Shown piece by piece: positions 33,886-42,806 of a DNA stretch of 49,717 nt. Under the pieces are notes generated by a model. It saw nothing but the letters and a program-made list of their open reading frames with translations, had not been told where the DNA came from and made no database searches. A program made the translations under genes and the position numbers. The stretch is taken from NCBI GenBank assembly GCA_937991435.1, contig CALKPY010000056.1:1-49717 (forward strand). Direction: 5' to 3'. This stretch comes from an uncultured Acidimicrobiales bacterium (GTDB taxonomy: Bacteria > Actinomycetota > Acidimicrobiia > Acidimicrobiales > UBA10347). Each line of letters opens with the position of its first letter. Position 1 is the first letter of the stretch.

Positions 33886-34490
33886 CAGAGTGCTGCGTCG
33901 GCTCGCTTCTCGACTGTGGCTTGGCGCCACACCTTGACGAACCGCTGCACGACGGTGACCGATGACAACACCAACATGATCCACAACACCGGAATCAGGA
34001 CTGAGCTGAAGACAAGACCTACGGCGACGAGGATGAATCGTTCGGCGCGCTCCATGATGCCCCCCTTGGCGTCGTAGCCAAGTAGCTCACCCTTGGCCCG
34101 CACATACGACGTGATCAGTGCCGCGCCCATCACTGCCATTGGAAGAATCGAGATGCGGCCCGGCTCATTGCTGTCGAGATACCAAGCGATTCCGCCGAAT
34201 ATGAGCGCGTCGCTCAGACGGTCGCTACTCGAATCAAAAAACGCGCCCCGTTTTGATGTCGATCCCGAGGCCTTGGCCACGGCGCCGTCGAGCAAATCAG
34301 GGATACCGGCAGCAAGCATGGCAACGAAGCCCCACCGCAAATAGCCGTTGCCAATAATGACGGCGGCAGCACCTGCCATCAAGATTCCGACGGTCGTCAG
34401 CACATCAGCGCTGAGCCCCATCTTGCGCAGCCCTTCGCCGACCGGGTCGACCGCCTTTTCGACCGTTTCGCGCCAGTTGCCGTCAAACAT
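33885..34490 (-). CDS. pgsA: CDP-alcohol phosphatidyltransferase, probable phosphatidylinositol phosphate synthase
   Basis: The 201-residue membrane enzyme has the CDP-alcohol signature D-x2-D-G-x2-A-K, then G-x3-D-x3-D, visible as DLLDGAVAKASG and RGAFFDSSSDR. The usual arginine after alanine is a lysine, a conservative change. About six hydrophobic helices are seen. Neighbours patA and pimA point to phosphatidylinositol phosphate rather than phosphatidylglycerol phosphate synthesis. It overlaps the upstream membrane-protein gene by 8 bases. Confidence 0.9.
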   Translation of the reverse strand: MFDGNWRETVEKAVDPVGEGLRKMGLSADVLTTVGILMAGAAAVIIGNGYLRWGFVAMLAAGIPDLLDGAVAKASGSTSKRGAFFDSSSDRLSDALIFGGIAWYLDSNEPGRISILPMAVMGAALITSYVRAKGELLGYDAKGGIMERAERFILVAVGLVFSSVLIPVLWIMLVLSSVTVVQRFVKVWRQATVEKRADAAL

Positions 34491-35016
34491 CGCTGTGGTA
34501 CTCCGACCAATCTTCAGGATTCTTCTCGACGATCGTGTCGAGCACTTCGCCGTCGTTTCCGTCGATCAGCACGAGCCCACGCCGTTCTGGTTGTGGCTCA
34601 TTTGAGTACAGCAAGATTCGCCACGTAGGTCGACTCAACCAGCCGCGCCAACCCAATTGGGCCGAGGCGTGCCCCACAGGAAAACCCACCGTCGACGTGG
34701 CGCTTACAAGCGCGTCGGTCTCGTCGACGTCGAGATTCCAGCCTGCGATCAGGTTGTACGCACCAATCACGATCAGCGCAGCGCCGCCCCACGCCCAGCC
34801 GGCATTGACAAGCGATGAGTCAACAAGCGCCCACAAGACAATGAATCCGATCCCGATCAACAGATACAGGACCCCCGGGATCCGGCGCCGGTTGTTGTTC
34901 GGGAACACATAGGGGCCCACGAACTCCGACGCGTTGAGATCTTCAGGAAGCTCATCTCGAACGTCACCGTCTGTTAGCGGCAGCAACGTTTCGTCGACGC
35001 CCGTCTCGTCAGTCAC
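34483..35016 (-). CDS. Uncharacterised two-helix membrane protein of the PIM operon
   Basis: The 177-residue product has an acidic N-terminus, then two membrane helices (VLYLLIGIGFIVLWALV at about 49-65 and GWAWGGAALIVIGAYNLIAG at 73-92), followed by a cytosolic-type C-terminal domain ending DWSEYHSDV. I do not recognise the family. It overlaps the HIT gene by 4 bases and pgsA by 8, so it is certainly translated within the thrS-HIT-pgsA-patA-pimA unit. Its position suggests a role at the membrane in lipid synthesis. Confidence 0.7.
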   Translation of the reverse strand: MTDETGVDETLLPLTDGDVRDELPEDLNASEFVGPYVFPNNNRRRIPGVLYLLIGIGFIVLWALVDSSLVNAGWAWGGAALIVIGAYNLIAGWNLDVDETDALVSATSTVGFPVGHASAQLGWRGWLSRPTWRILLYSNEPQPERRGLVLIDGNDGEVLDTIVEKNPEDWSEYHSDV

Positions 35017-35543
35017 GGGTCCAACCTATTCGCCATGGTGCCCCAAGCGACGTGTAGACGCTTCCAGGTGTCAGGTAACGATTCGGGAAGCACTCGACTC
35101 TCAGCGATCGATGTCATGAAGTTCGTGTCTCCCGACCACCGAGGAAGCACATGTACATGCAAGTGATCTGGTAGTCCCGCACCCGCAGCCCGACCCTGGT
35201 TCAGCCCCATATTGATGCCTGGCGCCTGATACTCGTGCTCCACGACCGCAACGGCGTGATCAACGGTCGCCCACAACGCCAACGCTTCGGCCGCGCTCAA
35301 CTCGGTCAGTTTTTCAACCGCACGATTTGGCATGACGAGCAGGTGCCCGCTTCCGTAGGGGTAGGCGTTGAGCATGACCGAAACCTGGGGACCGCGATGA
35401 ACAACAAGCGCCTGCTCGTCGGGCATATCGGCACTCAGGATGCGTTCAAAAACCGATCCTTTACCTTCGGGGGGGCTGTTTGGCGACTCGTCGATGCCCT
35501 GCACGTAGTGGCTGCGCCAAGTGGCCCAGAGGCGTTCGAGCAC
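35013..35543 (-). CDS. HIT family nucleotide hydrolase/phosphorylase
   Basis: The 176-residue histidine-triad protein has H-x-H-x-H in LPDHLHVHVLPRW and the preceding strand AYPYGSGHLLVMPNRAV. The mycobacterial gene at the same locus (between thrS and pgsA1) is an AP4A phosphorylase, so a role in diadenosine polyphosphate turnover is likely. It lies one base after thrS, consistent with co-transcription; aminoacyl-tRNA synthetases are a source of AP4A. Confidence 0.9.
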   Translation of the reverse strand: MLERLWATWRSHYVQGIDESPNSPPEGKGSVFERILSADMPDEQALVVHRGPQVSVMLNAYPYGSGHLLVMPNRAVEKLTELSAAEALALWATVDHAVAVVEHEYQAPGINMGLNQGRAAGAGLPDHLHVHVLPRWSGDTNFMTSIAESRVLPESLPDTWKRLHVAWGTMANRLDP

Positions 35544-35544
35544 C

Positions 35545-37509
35545 TCAGGCGTGGGTTTCGATGTCGTTCAGCACGCGAGCGACAAAGGCGTCGACCGCGA
35601 CATCGCGTTCGACTTCGAGCCCGCGGGCATTTACGCCGACCGTCGTGTTTGCGACGTCATCGTCACCTACGACGAGCACGTACGGCAGCTTGGCTGACTT
35701 GCCGGCCCGAACTCGTTTACCGAGCGGATCGGTGGCCTCCACGATTTCAACGCGTACCGACGCCGCACGCAGCGATGCCGCGACCTGTTCGGCATAGTCC
35801 GCGTGGGCTGCGGCCACGGGAAGTACCTGCACCTGCATTGGTGCAAGCCATACCGGAAAGGCACCTGCGAAGTGTTCGAGCAACACGCCAAAGAACCGTT
35901 CAACCGACCCAAAAAGCGCCCGGTGGATCATGACGGGGCGTTTGCGTTCGCCATCGCTGGCGACATATTCGAGTTCGAACCGTTCTGGCAGGTTGAAGTC
36001 AGCCTGGATGGTCGACAGTTGCCAGGCTCGACCAATGGCATCTTTGACATCGACATCGATCTTGGGGCCATAGAACGCGCCGCCGCCTTCGTCGACTACA
36101 TAGTCGAGACCGGCAGTTTCAAGCGCAGCGCGCAGACCGTCGGTCGCCATGTCCCAGATCTCGTCGTCGCCGACCGCCTTTTCGGGCGGGCGAGTTGACA
36201 GCTTGGCCTGGAAGTCTTCGAACCCAAAGGCCCGCAGCACCGATAGGACGAACTCGAGCAACGAAGCGAGCTCCTCTTGGAGCATCTCTCGTGTGGCGAA
36301 AATGTGGCTGTCGTCTTGGGTGAAGCCGCGGCTTCGCAGCAGGCCATGGATCGCGCCGCTGAGCTCATAGCGGTACACCGTGCCGAGTTCGAAAATGCGC
36401 ATTGGCAAATCTCGGTAGCTGCGTTGATCTGACTTGTAGATCATCACGTGAAACGGGCAGTTCATGGGCTTGGGGTAATAGGTAGCCCCATCGATCTCCA
36501 TGGGCGGGTACATGCCATCTGCGTAAAAATCGAGGTGGCCGCTCGTCTCCCAAAGCTGGGACTTGGCGATATGGGGGGTGTACGCAAAGTCGTAACCGCC
36601 CTGCTCATGACGGTCGCGGCTGTAGTCCTCCATCATCTTGCGCACGAGCGCACCCTTGGGGTGCCAGACGGCAAGACCAGGACCGAGTTCGGCAGGCCAC
36701 GACACGAGGTCGAGTTCATTCGCGAGTTTGCGATGGTCGCGCTTCGCTGCTTCTTCGAGGTTGTGCAGGTGAACGTTGAGCGCCTTTTTGTCGGCCCACG
36801 CGGTTCCGTAGATGCGCTGCAGCATTGGCTCGTTCTCGTTGCCACGCCAATAGGCGCCCGCGACCTTCATGAGTTTGAAGTGTCCGAGGCGACCGGTCGA
36901 TGGCACATGCGGCCCGCGGCACAAATCAACGAACGTGTCGGTGTTTCGGTAGAAGCTGACCGTGCCGTCGCTCGCAACTTCGCCGGCTTCTTCGCCGTCG
37001 GCGACGCCTGATGTCACCCGCTCGATTGTCGCCCGCTTGTACTTGTGGTCAGCGAAGAGCTCAAGCCCTTCTGCCGCGGAAACTTCACCACGAATAAATG
37101 GTTGGTCGGCCTTGATGATTTCGCGCATACGGGCGTCGATGCGTTCAAGGTCATCGTCGGTGAAGGTGGCACCATCAACGAGTTCGAAGTCGTAGTAGAA
37201 CCCGTTTTCGATCGGCGGTCCAATCGCGAACGTTGCACCAGGCCACAGATCAAGCACGGCTTGAGCCAATACGTGAGACGTCGAGTGACGAATGGTTTCA
37301 AGTCCTTCGTCGGTCGACGTGGTGATGAGACCGACGGAGTCTCCTTCGCTCAAGGCGCAGTTGAGATCTCGCGGTTCGCCGTTGATCGTGGCCGCAATGG
37401 CAGCCTTGGCGAGTCCGGGACCGATGTCCGCGGCAAGGTCAGCCGCGGTCGAACCATCGGCAAGGCTGCGTTCAGAACCATCGGGAAGCGTGACTGCAAT
37501 AGTGGCCAT
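35545..37509 (-). CDS. thrS: Threonyl-tRNA synthetase
   Basis: The 654-residue class II enzyme has an N-terminal TGS domain (VTLPDGSERSLADGSTAADLA), an editing domain with the H-x3-H-like region, and a catalytic core whose zinc ligands are present: cysteine in MNCPFHVMIY, histidine in DDSHIF and histidine in MIHRALFGSVERF. A C-terminal anticodon-binding domain ends the protein. It starts at ATG 37509 with a TATCGT hexamer 9 bases upstream. It heads the thrS-HIT-membrane protein-pgsA-patA-pimA transcription unit. Confidence 0.96.
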   Translation of the reverse strand: MATIAVTLPDGSERSLADGSTAADLAADIGPGLAKAAIAATINGEPRDLNCALSEGDSVGLITTSTDEGLETIRHSTSHVLAQAVLDLWPGATFAIGPPIENGFYYDFELVDGATFTDDDLERIDARMREIIKADQPFIRGEVSAAEGLELFADHKYKRATIERVTSGVADGEEAGEVASDGTVSFYRNTDTFVDLCRGPHVPSTGRLGHFKLMKVAGAYWRGNENEPMLQRIYGTAWADKKALNVHLHNLEEAAKRDHRKLANELDLVSWPAELGPGLAVWHPKGALVRKMMEDYSRDRHEQGGYDFAYTPHIAKSQLWETSGHLDFYADGMYPPMEIDGATYYPKPMNCPFHVMIYKSDQRSYRDLPMRIFELGTVYRYELSGAIHGLLRSRGFTQDDSHIFATREMLQEELASLLEFVLSVLRAFGFEDFQAKLSTRPPEKAVGDDEIWDMATDGLRAALETAGLDYVVDEGGGAFYGPKIDVDVKDAIGRAWQLSTIQADFNLPERFELEYVASDGERKRPVMIHRALFGSVERFFGVLLEHFAGAFPVWLAPMQVQVLPVAAAHADYAEQVAASLRAASVRVEIVEATDPLGKRVRAGKSAKLPYVLVVGDDDVANTTVGVNARGLEVERDVAVDAFVARVLNDIETHA

Positions 37510-37518
37510 ACCTGCAGC

Positions 37519-37524
37519 ACGATA
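37519..37524 (-). promoter_or_regulatory. Probable -10 element for thrS and the PIM operon
   Basis: TATCGT on the minus strand ends 9 bases before the thrS ATG at 37509, in the 86-base gap after plsC. A leader of at most a few bases is implied. Confidence 0.35.
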
Positions 37525-37595
37525 GTGCCGCGGCGCACATGGTCGTCCTTCAATTGCGGCTAGCGCGAATCAGAGAATTGCTGGAGGCGCGAAAC

Positions 37596-38393
37596 TTAAG
37601 CTGGTTGGGCAATACGTGGGGTGTTGAGCAGATCGGTTGCAGTCCGTCTTGGGGCAAGCGGCGTTTCGGCGACCACATCTTGGCGAACATCGCCACTCGT
37701 CGTAGCCGCCGCGATCTCGGCGGCGCTTGGGGCATAGCGATTCACATAGGTCTGACCCGACAGATGTTGTATACGAAACATCAGCGCGTCGGTCATCGCC
37801 CGAAAACGAAGCGGGTCATCATCGGCACCATGGTCGCCTGGGGCCAGAGGCTCACCAAACGAGATCGTGGCCGACTCAAACAGCTTGGGGTACGGGGCGT
37901 CAGGTGGCTGGATGTCACGCATGCCGGTGAGTCCCACCGGAATGATCGGGGCGCCGGTGCGGTGAGACAAGCGGGCTACGCCCGTTCGGCCCTTGTAGAG
38001 GTCGCCAGTGCGCGACCTGGTTCCCTCGGGGTAGATCGCAAATAGCTCTCCGTCGCCCAGCACATCGGCTGCGATGTCGAGGGCCGCCTGGGCAGCGTTA
38101 CCGCCGGCTCGGTCGATTGGAATCATGCCAAGAGCTGGAAACAGCCGCCGGGTCTTCCAATCGTCGAGATACTCGGCCTTGCCGACATAGGTCACGTTTC
38201 GTGGCAACACCGCAGGAACGATGAACGAGTCGAGCACCGAAGTGTGATTCGCCGCGATAATCGCCGGGCCACGGGCGGGAACGTTCTCGATGCCTTGGAT
38301 CGACAGATCGAACCCCCGCCGAAACAGTGGGCCGATGACTGCGCGCACGACGGTTTGCAGCTTGCCGGCGCGGCCGACGGGCACATCAGACAC
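37596..38393 (-). CDS. plsC: 1-acyl-sn-glycerol-3-phosphate acyltransferase-like (PlsC family)
   Basis: The 265-residue acyltransferase has the N-H-x4-D motif in AANHTSVLDSF, FPALGMIPIDR, and the second motif IYPEGTRSRTG, then APIIPVGL. These are the four blocks of the PlsC family, which acylates lysophosphatidate or similar acceptors at the membrane. It lies 6 bases after mshC on the same strand, so the two are co-transcribed. The last 40 or so residues are low-complexity and variable. Confidence 0.9.
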   Translation of the reverse strand: MSDVPVGRAGKLQTVVRAVIGPLFRRGFDLSIQGIENVPARGPAIIAANHTSVLDSFIVPAVLPRNVTYVGKAEYLDDWKTRRLFPALGMIPIDRAGGNAAQAALDIAADVLGDGELFAIYPEGTRSRTGDLYKGRTGVARLSHRTGAPIIPVGLTGMRDIQPPDAPYPKLFESATISFGEPLAPGDHGADDDPLRFRAMTDALMFRIQHLSGQTYVNRYAPSAAEIAAATTSGDVRQDVVAETPLAPRRTATDLLNTPRIAQPA

Positions 38394-38399
38394 GGCGAT

Positions 38400-39539
38400 T
38401 CAGCCGGTCGCCAGCGAGATACCGAGCAGCGCAGCAGCAGTGGACACGCCGCCAGTGTGGCAGGCGGCGTCGATTGCCGCCAGCGCGGCGGGCGTATTGA
38501 GGTCATTGTCGAGTGCAGCTCGCACCTCGGCGAGCCCGTGATCGCCCTCGCCCGCTGCGGCCCACCGCGCGAGTCGGTCATCGGCGTCGGGCATCAGTTG
38601 GTCGTTCCACGACCATTCATCGCGATAGTGATGAGCGTAGACCGCTAGGCGGATCGCGCCCGGCAGATGGGCCTCGAGCAGGTCGTGAACGAATACGAGA
38701 TTCCCGAGCGACTTACTCATCTTCTCGCCATCCATGCGCACCATCGCCTGATGCATCCAGTGTCGCACAAATAGCTCACCCGTCGCAGCTTGGCTTTGGG
38801 CTGATTCGCACTCATGATGGGGAAAAACAAGATCAGACCCGCCACCGTGCAAGTCGATGGTCGTGCCAAGCTCACGAAGGGCCAAGGCAGAACACTCGAT
38901 GTGCCAACCCGGCCGGCCAGGGCCCCACAACGAATCCCATGCGGGTTCGTCGGCGGCTGACGGTTGCCACAAAATGAAGTCAAGCGGATTTCTCTTGTTG
39001 GGATCGCCGGGGTTACCACCGTGCTCGGCAGCAAGCGGAAGCATCTCTTCACGAGTCAGACCGCTGAGCGACCCAAAGCCGTCAAAACTGTCGACGCTGA
39101 AATACACAGCTCCGCCGGCCAGATAGGCGTGTTCGTTATCGAGGACCTGGCCGATGAATCGGCGTATGTCAGCAATGGCGGAAGTCGCTCGCGGCGCCCG
39201 AAAAGGCTCGATGAGTCCCAGTGCCGTCATGTCTCGCTCAAACACGTTGATCTGAGCGGCAGCAAGATCGAGGTAGTGCACGCCGAGTTCGCGCGCTTTG
39301 CGCAAAATGTCGTCGTCGACATCGGTGTAGTTGCGAACACACCTGGTCTCGTGGCCTCGATCGCGCAACCGCAACTGCAGCGCGTCGTACGTGAGGTACG
39401 TCGCCGCGTGCCCAAGATGCGACGAGTCATAAGGCGTGATGCCGCACGTGTACATCGTCACGATCTGGCCCGGCTCGAACGGCACGATGGCCCTTTGCCG
39501 AGTGTCAAAAAGCATCATTGGCTGTTCGGTGGTCACCAC
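38400..39539 (-). CDS. mshC: Cysteine:glucosaminyl-inositol ligase (mycothiol synthesis)
   Basis: The 379-residue protein joins cysteine to GlcN-inositol, the penultimate step of mycothiol synthesis. It is a cysteinyl-tRNA-synthetase paralogue: zinc ligands C in MYTCGITPYDSSHLGHA, C in WHIECSAL and H in FPHHECES are present, and the KMSKS loop is intact. The form GITPYDSSHLGHAATYL and the short length with no anticodon-binding domain distinguish MshC from CysS. It starts at GTG, 6 bases after a TAGTCT -10 that overlaps the fabI promoter. Confidence 0.92.
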   Translation of the reverse strand: MVTTEQPMMLFDTRQRAIVPFEPGQIVTMYTCGITPYDSSHLGHAATYLTYDALQLRLRDRGHETRCVRNYTDVDDDILRKARELGVHYLDLAAAQINVFERDMTALGLIEPFRAPRATSAIADIRRFIGQVLDNEHAYLAGGAVYFSVDSFDGFGSLSGLTREEMLPLAAEHGGNPGDPNKRNPLDFILWQPSAADEPAWDSLWGPGRPGWHIECSALALRELGTTIDLHGGGSDLVFPHHECESAQSQAATGELFVRHWMHQAMVRMDGEKMSKSLGNLVFVHDLLEAHLPGAIRLAVYAHHYRDEWSWNDQLMPDADDRLARWAAAGEGDHGLAEVRAALDNDLNTPAALAAIDAACHTGGVSTAAALLGISLATG

Positions 39540-39545
39540 CCAACC

Positions 39546-39551
39546 AGACTA
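39546..39551 (-). promoter_or_regulatory. -10 element of a leaderless promoter for mshC
   Basis: TAGTCT on the minus strand ends 6 bases before the mshC GTG at 39539. It overlaps by two bases the plus-strand hexamer for fabI. Confidence 0.5.
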
Positions 39552-39555
39552 CCGT
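39550..39555 (+). promoter_or_regulatory. -10 element of a leaderless promoter for fabI
   Basis: TACCGT ends 8 bases before the fabI ATG at 39564. With the mshC hexamer it shares a 24-base divergent gap, so each -35 must lie inside the opposite gene. Confidence 0.45.
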
Positions 39556-39563
39556 GACCGCCT

Positions 39564-40331
39564 ATGGGCATTCTTGACGGCAAGCGGATTCTGGTGACCG
39601 GCGTACTCACCGATGCGTCGATCGCATTTGGTGTTGCGCAGGTGGCGCAACAGCAGGGAGCCGAAGTCATACTCACCGGGTTCGGTCGGGGTATGCGATT
39701 GACTCAGCGCACCGCCCGCAAACTTGCGATCGAACCGCAGGTGCTCGAATTTGATGTCGCTGATACTGATCATGTGTCGAAACTCCGCGATGAACTCGGC
39801 GCCGACGGCGGCGTCATCGACGGCGCAGTGCACGCAATCGGATTCGCGCCCGAGTCGTGCCTGGGCGGTGGCTTTATGGATGCACCGTGGAGCGATGTCG
39901 CGATCGCCCTAGAGATCTCGGCGTTCTCGCTTAAGACTCTCGCCGAAGTCGTTGTGCCTCTTATGCCCGAGGGCGGGTCCATCATCGGCATGGACTTTGA
40001 CGCCACCGTCGCCTGGCCTGCCTATGACTGGATGGGCGTCGCCAAGGCCGCGTTCGAGTCCACATCGCGCTACCTCGCCCGCGAGCTCGGCCCGAAGAAC
40101 ATCAGCGTGAACTTGGTCTCGGCCGGACCCATACGGTCGATCGCAGCGAAGTCAATTCCCGGCTTCAGTCAGTTCGAAGATGCGTGGGCAGGCAAAGCGC
40201 CCCTTGGCTGGGATATCAAAGACACCGAGCCGGTCGCTCGAACAACCGTTGCGATGCTGAGCGATTTCTTTACCGCTACGACCGGCGAGATCGTGCATGT
40301 CGATGGCGGCTATCACGCCATGGGCGCCTGA
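39564..40331 (+). CDS. fabI: Enoyl-[acyl-carrier-protein] reductase, InhA-like
   Basis: The 255-residue enzyme reduces trans-2-enoyl-ACP with NADH in fatty-acid elongation. It opens with GILDGKRILVTGVLTDASIA, as in InhA/FabI. It has AVHAIGFAP, and the Y-x6-K catalytic pair in YDWMGVAKAAFES. The wording YDWMGVAK is closer to mycobacterial InhA than to enterobacterial FabI. It is a single gene, divergent from mshC with 24 bases between start codons. Confidence 0.93.
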   Translation: MGILDGKRILVTGVLTDASIAFGVAQVAQQQGAEVILTGFGRGMRLTQRTARKLAIEPQVLEFDVADTDHVSKLRDELGADGGVIDGAVHAIGFAPESCLGGGFMDAPWSDVAIALEISAFSLKTLAEVVVPLMPEGGSIIGMDFDATVAWPAYDWMGVAKAAFESTSRYLARELGPKNISVNLVSAGPIRSIAAKSIPGFSQFEDAWAGKAPLGWDIKDTEPVARTTVAMLSDFFTATTGEIVHVDGGYHAMGA

Positions 40332-40406
40332 CGTCGATCTGGCGTCGAGACCAACGCTTCATCGACATGGCCGTTATCTCAGAGTCGACATCTTCGGAAC
40401 GACATC

Positions 40407-40412
40407 TAGACT
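40407..40412 (+). promoter_or_regulatory. Promoter of the first CNNM-family gene (-35 GTCGAC, -10 TAGACT)
   Basis: TAGACT ends 7 bases before a TTG at 40420, and GTCGAC at 40384-40389 lies 17 bases upstream of it. This supports a leaderless start at the TTG. Confidence 0.45.
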
Positions 40413-40419
40413 GGTCTGC

Positions 40420-41775
40420 TTGACCACTCTGCTCTCGCTTCTTGCGGTCATCGCCCTGATCGTCGCAAACGCATTCTTCGTCGCTGACGAGTTCGCTCTC
40501 GTTGCCGTCGACCGCTCACAAGTCTCGGTTCGCGCTGCGCGCGGCGAGAAGCCGTGGCCGACTGTCCAGAAGCTTCTGACCGAGCTGTCGTTTCATCTCT
40601 CGGCGGCCCAGGTCGGCATTACGATTTCTTCGCTCATCTTCGGGTTTCTTGCTGCGCCAGTCGGGCGGACACTCTTGAGTCCGCTCCTCAACCCGCTCGT
40701 CGGTGAGCAAACATCGGGATGGCTCACCGTTGCCCTCGCGTTTGCACTCGCGAACATGTTGCAGGTCGTCATGGGCGAAGTCGTTCCCAAAACCGCAGCC
40801 ATCGCCGAACCAATCCGGGTGTTGCGAATACTCGCCAAAGCAATAGCTGCATGGGGATTTGTTGTCAGACCCGCTGTATCAGTTGTCAACCGCATGGCCG
40901 ACCGCATCGTCGCTGTTTTTGGGTTGGAACCCGCCGATGAGCTGAGCGGCATCACCTCGATGACCGAGCTTGAACACGTGATTCGGGCCAGCGGCGAAGA
41001 GGGAACCCTCGATCCAGAAGACGTGACCCGCCTAACACGCACCATTCGGTTTGCTGACAAGACCGCGGGCGATATTCTCGTGCCCCGGGTCGATCTCGTC
41101 GCTTTGGCTGCGTCTGACAGTCTCGATGATTTGTGTCGCCTGACCGGCGAGACTGGCCATTCTCGGTTCCCAGTCATAGGCGATGACATCGACGACGTGC
41201 TCGGGCTTGTGCACGTCAAATCTGCACTCGGCGTGCCGCCGACCGAACGCGGAAATCTGCTGGTGTCCGACCATATGACCGAGCCGTTTGTCGTTCCCGA
41301 GGCGCGCGAACTCGACTCGCTACTCGACGAGATGTATAGGGCGACTCACCACCTCGCTTTCGTTCTTGACGAACATGGCGGCGTCGCCGGCATCGTGACG
41401 ATCGAAGACATCGTCGAGGAGATCGTCGGCGAGATCGACGATGAACACGACCTTGCCACTAGCGCTGACGTGCATTCCCTCGCGGATGGCGGGTTTCTGG
41501 TCGCAGCCGCTTTGCACCCTGACGAGGTCGAAGAGGCTACGGGGCTGAAAATTCCCGAAGGCGACTATGAAACGCTCGCTGGTTTTGCCCTCGCACAACT
41601 ACAACGGGTGCCAGAGGTCGGCGACCGGTTCGCGTGGAACTCGTGGTCGATCGAGGTCGATCGCATGGACCATTGGCGCGTGGAGCGCCTGCGAGTGATC
41701 CCTGACGAAAACGTCGCCACCGCACCTGACGTTGCAGAACAAGGCGAGCACACGAACCCGGACATGGGCCAATGA
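40420..41775 (+). CDS. CNNM/CBS-domain membrane protein (HlyC/CorC family), first of pair
   Basis: The roughly 451-residue protein has an N-terminal CNNM (DUF21) domain with about four helices ([21 protein letters not shown], then [20 protein letters not shown], then [15 protein letters not shown]). Two CBS domains follow, the second with [27 protein letters not shown], and a C-terminal CorC_HlyC domain. Relatives handle Mg2+ or other cations, but the direction of transport is unsettled. The start is uncertain. TTG 40420 begins exactly at the first helix and has a promoter just upstream; a longer frame reaches back into fabI but is not supported. Its stop overlaps the second CNNM gene by 4 bases. 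Confidence 0.85.
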   Translation: MTTLLSLLAVIALIVANAFFVADEFALVAVDRSQVSVRAARGEKPWPTVQKLLTELSFHLSAAQVGITISSLIFGFLAAPVGRTLLSPLLNPLVGEQTSGWLTVALAFALANMLQVVMGEVVPKTAAIAEPIRVLRILAKAIAAWGFVVRPAVSVVNRMADRIVAVFGLEPADELSGITSMTELEHVIRASGEEGTLDPEDVTRLTRTIRFADKTAGDILVPRVDLVALAASDSLDDLCRLTGETGHSRFPVIGDDIDDVLGLVHVKSALGVPPTERGNLLVSDHMTEPFVVPEARELDSLLDEMYRATHHLAFVLDEHGGVAGIVTIEDIVEEIVGEIDDEHDLATSADVHSLADGGFLVAAALHPDEVEEATGLKIPEGDYETLAGFALAQLQRVPEVGDRFAWNSWSIEVDRMDHWRVERLRVIPDENVATAPDVAEQGEHTNPDMGQ

Positions 41776-42806
41776 GTCCTGCCATCGCGCTTATCGTCGC
41801 CGCGCTTTTGTTGTTGGCCAACGCCTTTTTTGTCGCGGTCGAGTTTGGCCTGATCGCCACCCAGCGCGCCCAACTCGAAGAGCACCTCGCGGCAGGCAAC
41901 AAGCGTGCGCAGACCGCCATGGCGGCCATTACCGATCTCAACACACAAATTGCAGGTGCTCAGCTTGGAATCACGATGGCGTCGCTGGCGTTGGGCCTCG
42001 TCGCCGAACCGTCTGTAGCAAAGCTGCTCGAAAAGACGGTGTTGTCGGGTCTTTCCCACGATGCCCAGCACACCATTGGCTTGATCATCGCACTGAGTCT
42101 GGTGACGTTTTTGCACATCCTGTTCGGTGAGATGGTGCCAAAGAACGTCGCTCTCGCCGACGCACCTCGAACAGCTATGTGGCTCGCTCCGGCGCACGGC
42201 GCCTTTGTGCGTGTCGCAGGACCGCTTGTCTGGCTGTTGAACTGGTTGGCCAACCTTGTGCTTCGCGCCTTACGAATCGATGCGCTCGATGAGCGGGCCG
42301 AAGCAAAGACTCCTGAAGAGCTGGCGATGCTACTTGCCGAAGCACACGACGGCGAGGTGATCGATGGCTATGACTTCGCGCTTTTGTCCAACACACTCGA
42401 ACTCGGCGAGCAGCCCATTCGCGAAGCAATGATTCCGTGGGGCAACGTTGCCACTGTCGAGACAACCGCTTCGGTGCAAGAGATCGAGCGTGTCATGGCC
42501 CACAGCGGGCACAGTCGCCTGGTGCTCACCAACGAAAGCGGTGAACCGTCAGGCTGGGTGCATGCCAAGGATCTCCTCGCGGTCGATTCCCAGGTTTGGC
42601 GTGATCCCCTTCCGCAACATCGACGCAGGCGCTTGTTTAGCTTCGAGGTTGACACCCTGGTCGAAGATGCTCTCGCCGCAATGCAAAGTGAGCGAAGCCA
42701 CTTTGCTCTGGCGACCGACAGCAACAGCGTTGTCGGAATCATCACCCTCGAAGACGTTCTTGAGATTCTCGTCACTGGCCTCGAAGGCGCTGAGGACACT
42801 ACGTGA
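41772..42806 (+). CDS. CNNM/CBS-domain membrane protein, second of pair
   Basis: The 344-residue paralogue has the same N-terminal layout (LLLLANAFFVAVEFGLIATQR, then QLGITMASLALGLVAEP, then LFGEMVPKNVALADAP) and two CBS domains ending GIITLEDVLEILVTGLEG. It lacks the C-terminal CorC_HlyC domain of its neighbour. It starts at ATG overlapping the upstream TGA, and its own TGA overlaps the GTG of the ABC ATPase. The adjacent long and short forms suggest a heteromeric unit; this is inference. Confidence 0.87.
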   Translation: MSPAIALIVAALLLLANAFFVAVEFGLIATQRAQLEEHLAAGNKRAQTAMAAITDLNTQIAGAQLGITMASLALGLVAEPSVAKLLEKTVLSGLSHDAQHTIGLIIALSLVTFLHILFGEMVPKNVALADAPRTAMWLAPAHGAFVRVAGPLVWLLNWLANLVLRALRIDALDERAEAKTPEELAMLLAEAHDGEVIDGYDFALLSNTLELGEQPIREAMIPWGNVATVETTASVQEIERVMAHSGHSRLVLTNESGEPSGWVHAKDLLAVDSQVWRDPLPQHRRRRLFSFEVDTLVEDALAAMQSERSHFALATDSNSVVGIITLEDVLEILVTGLEGAEDTT

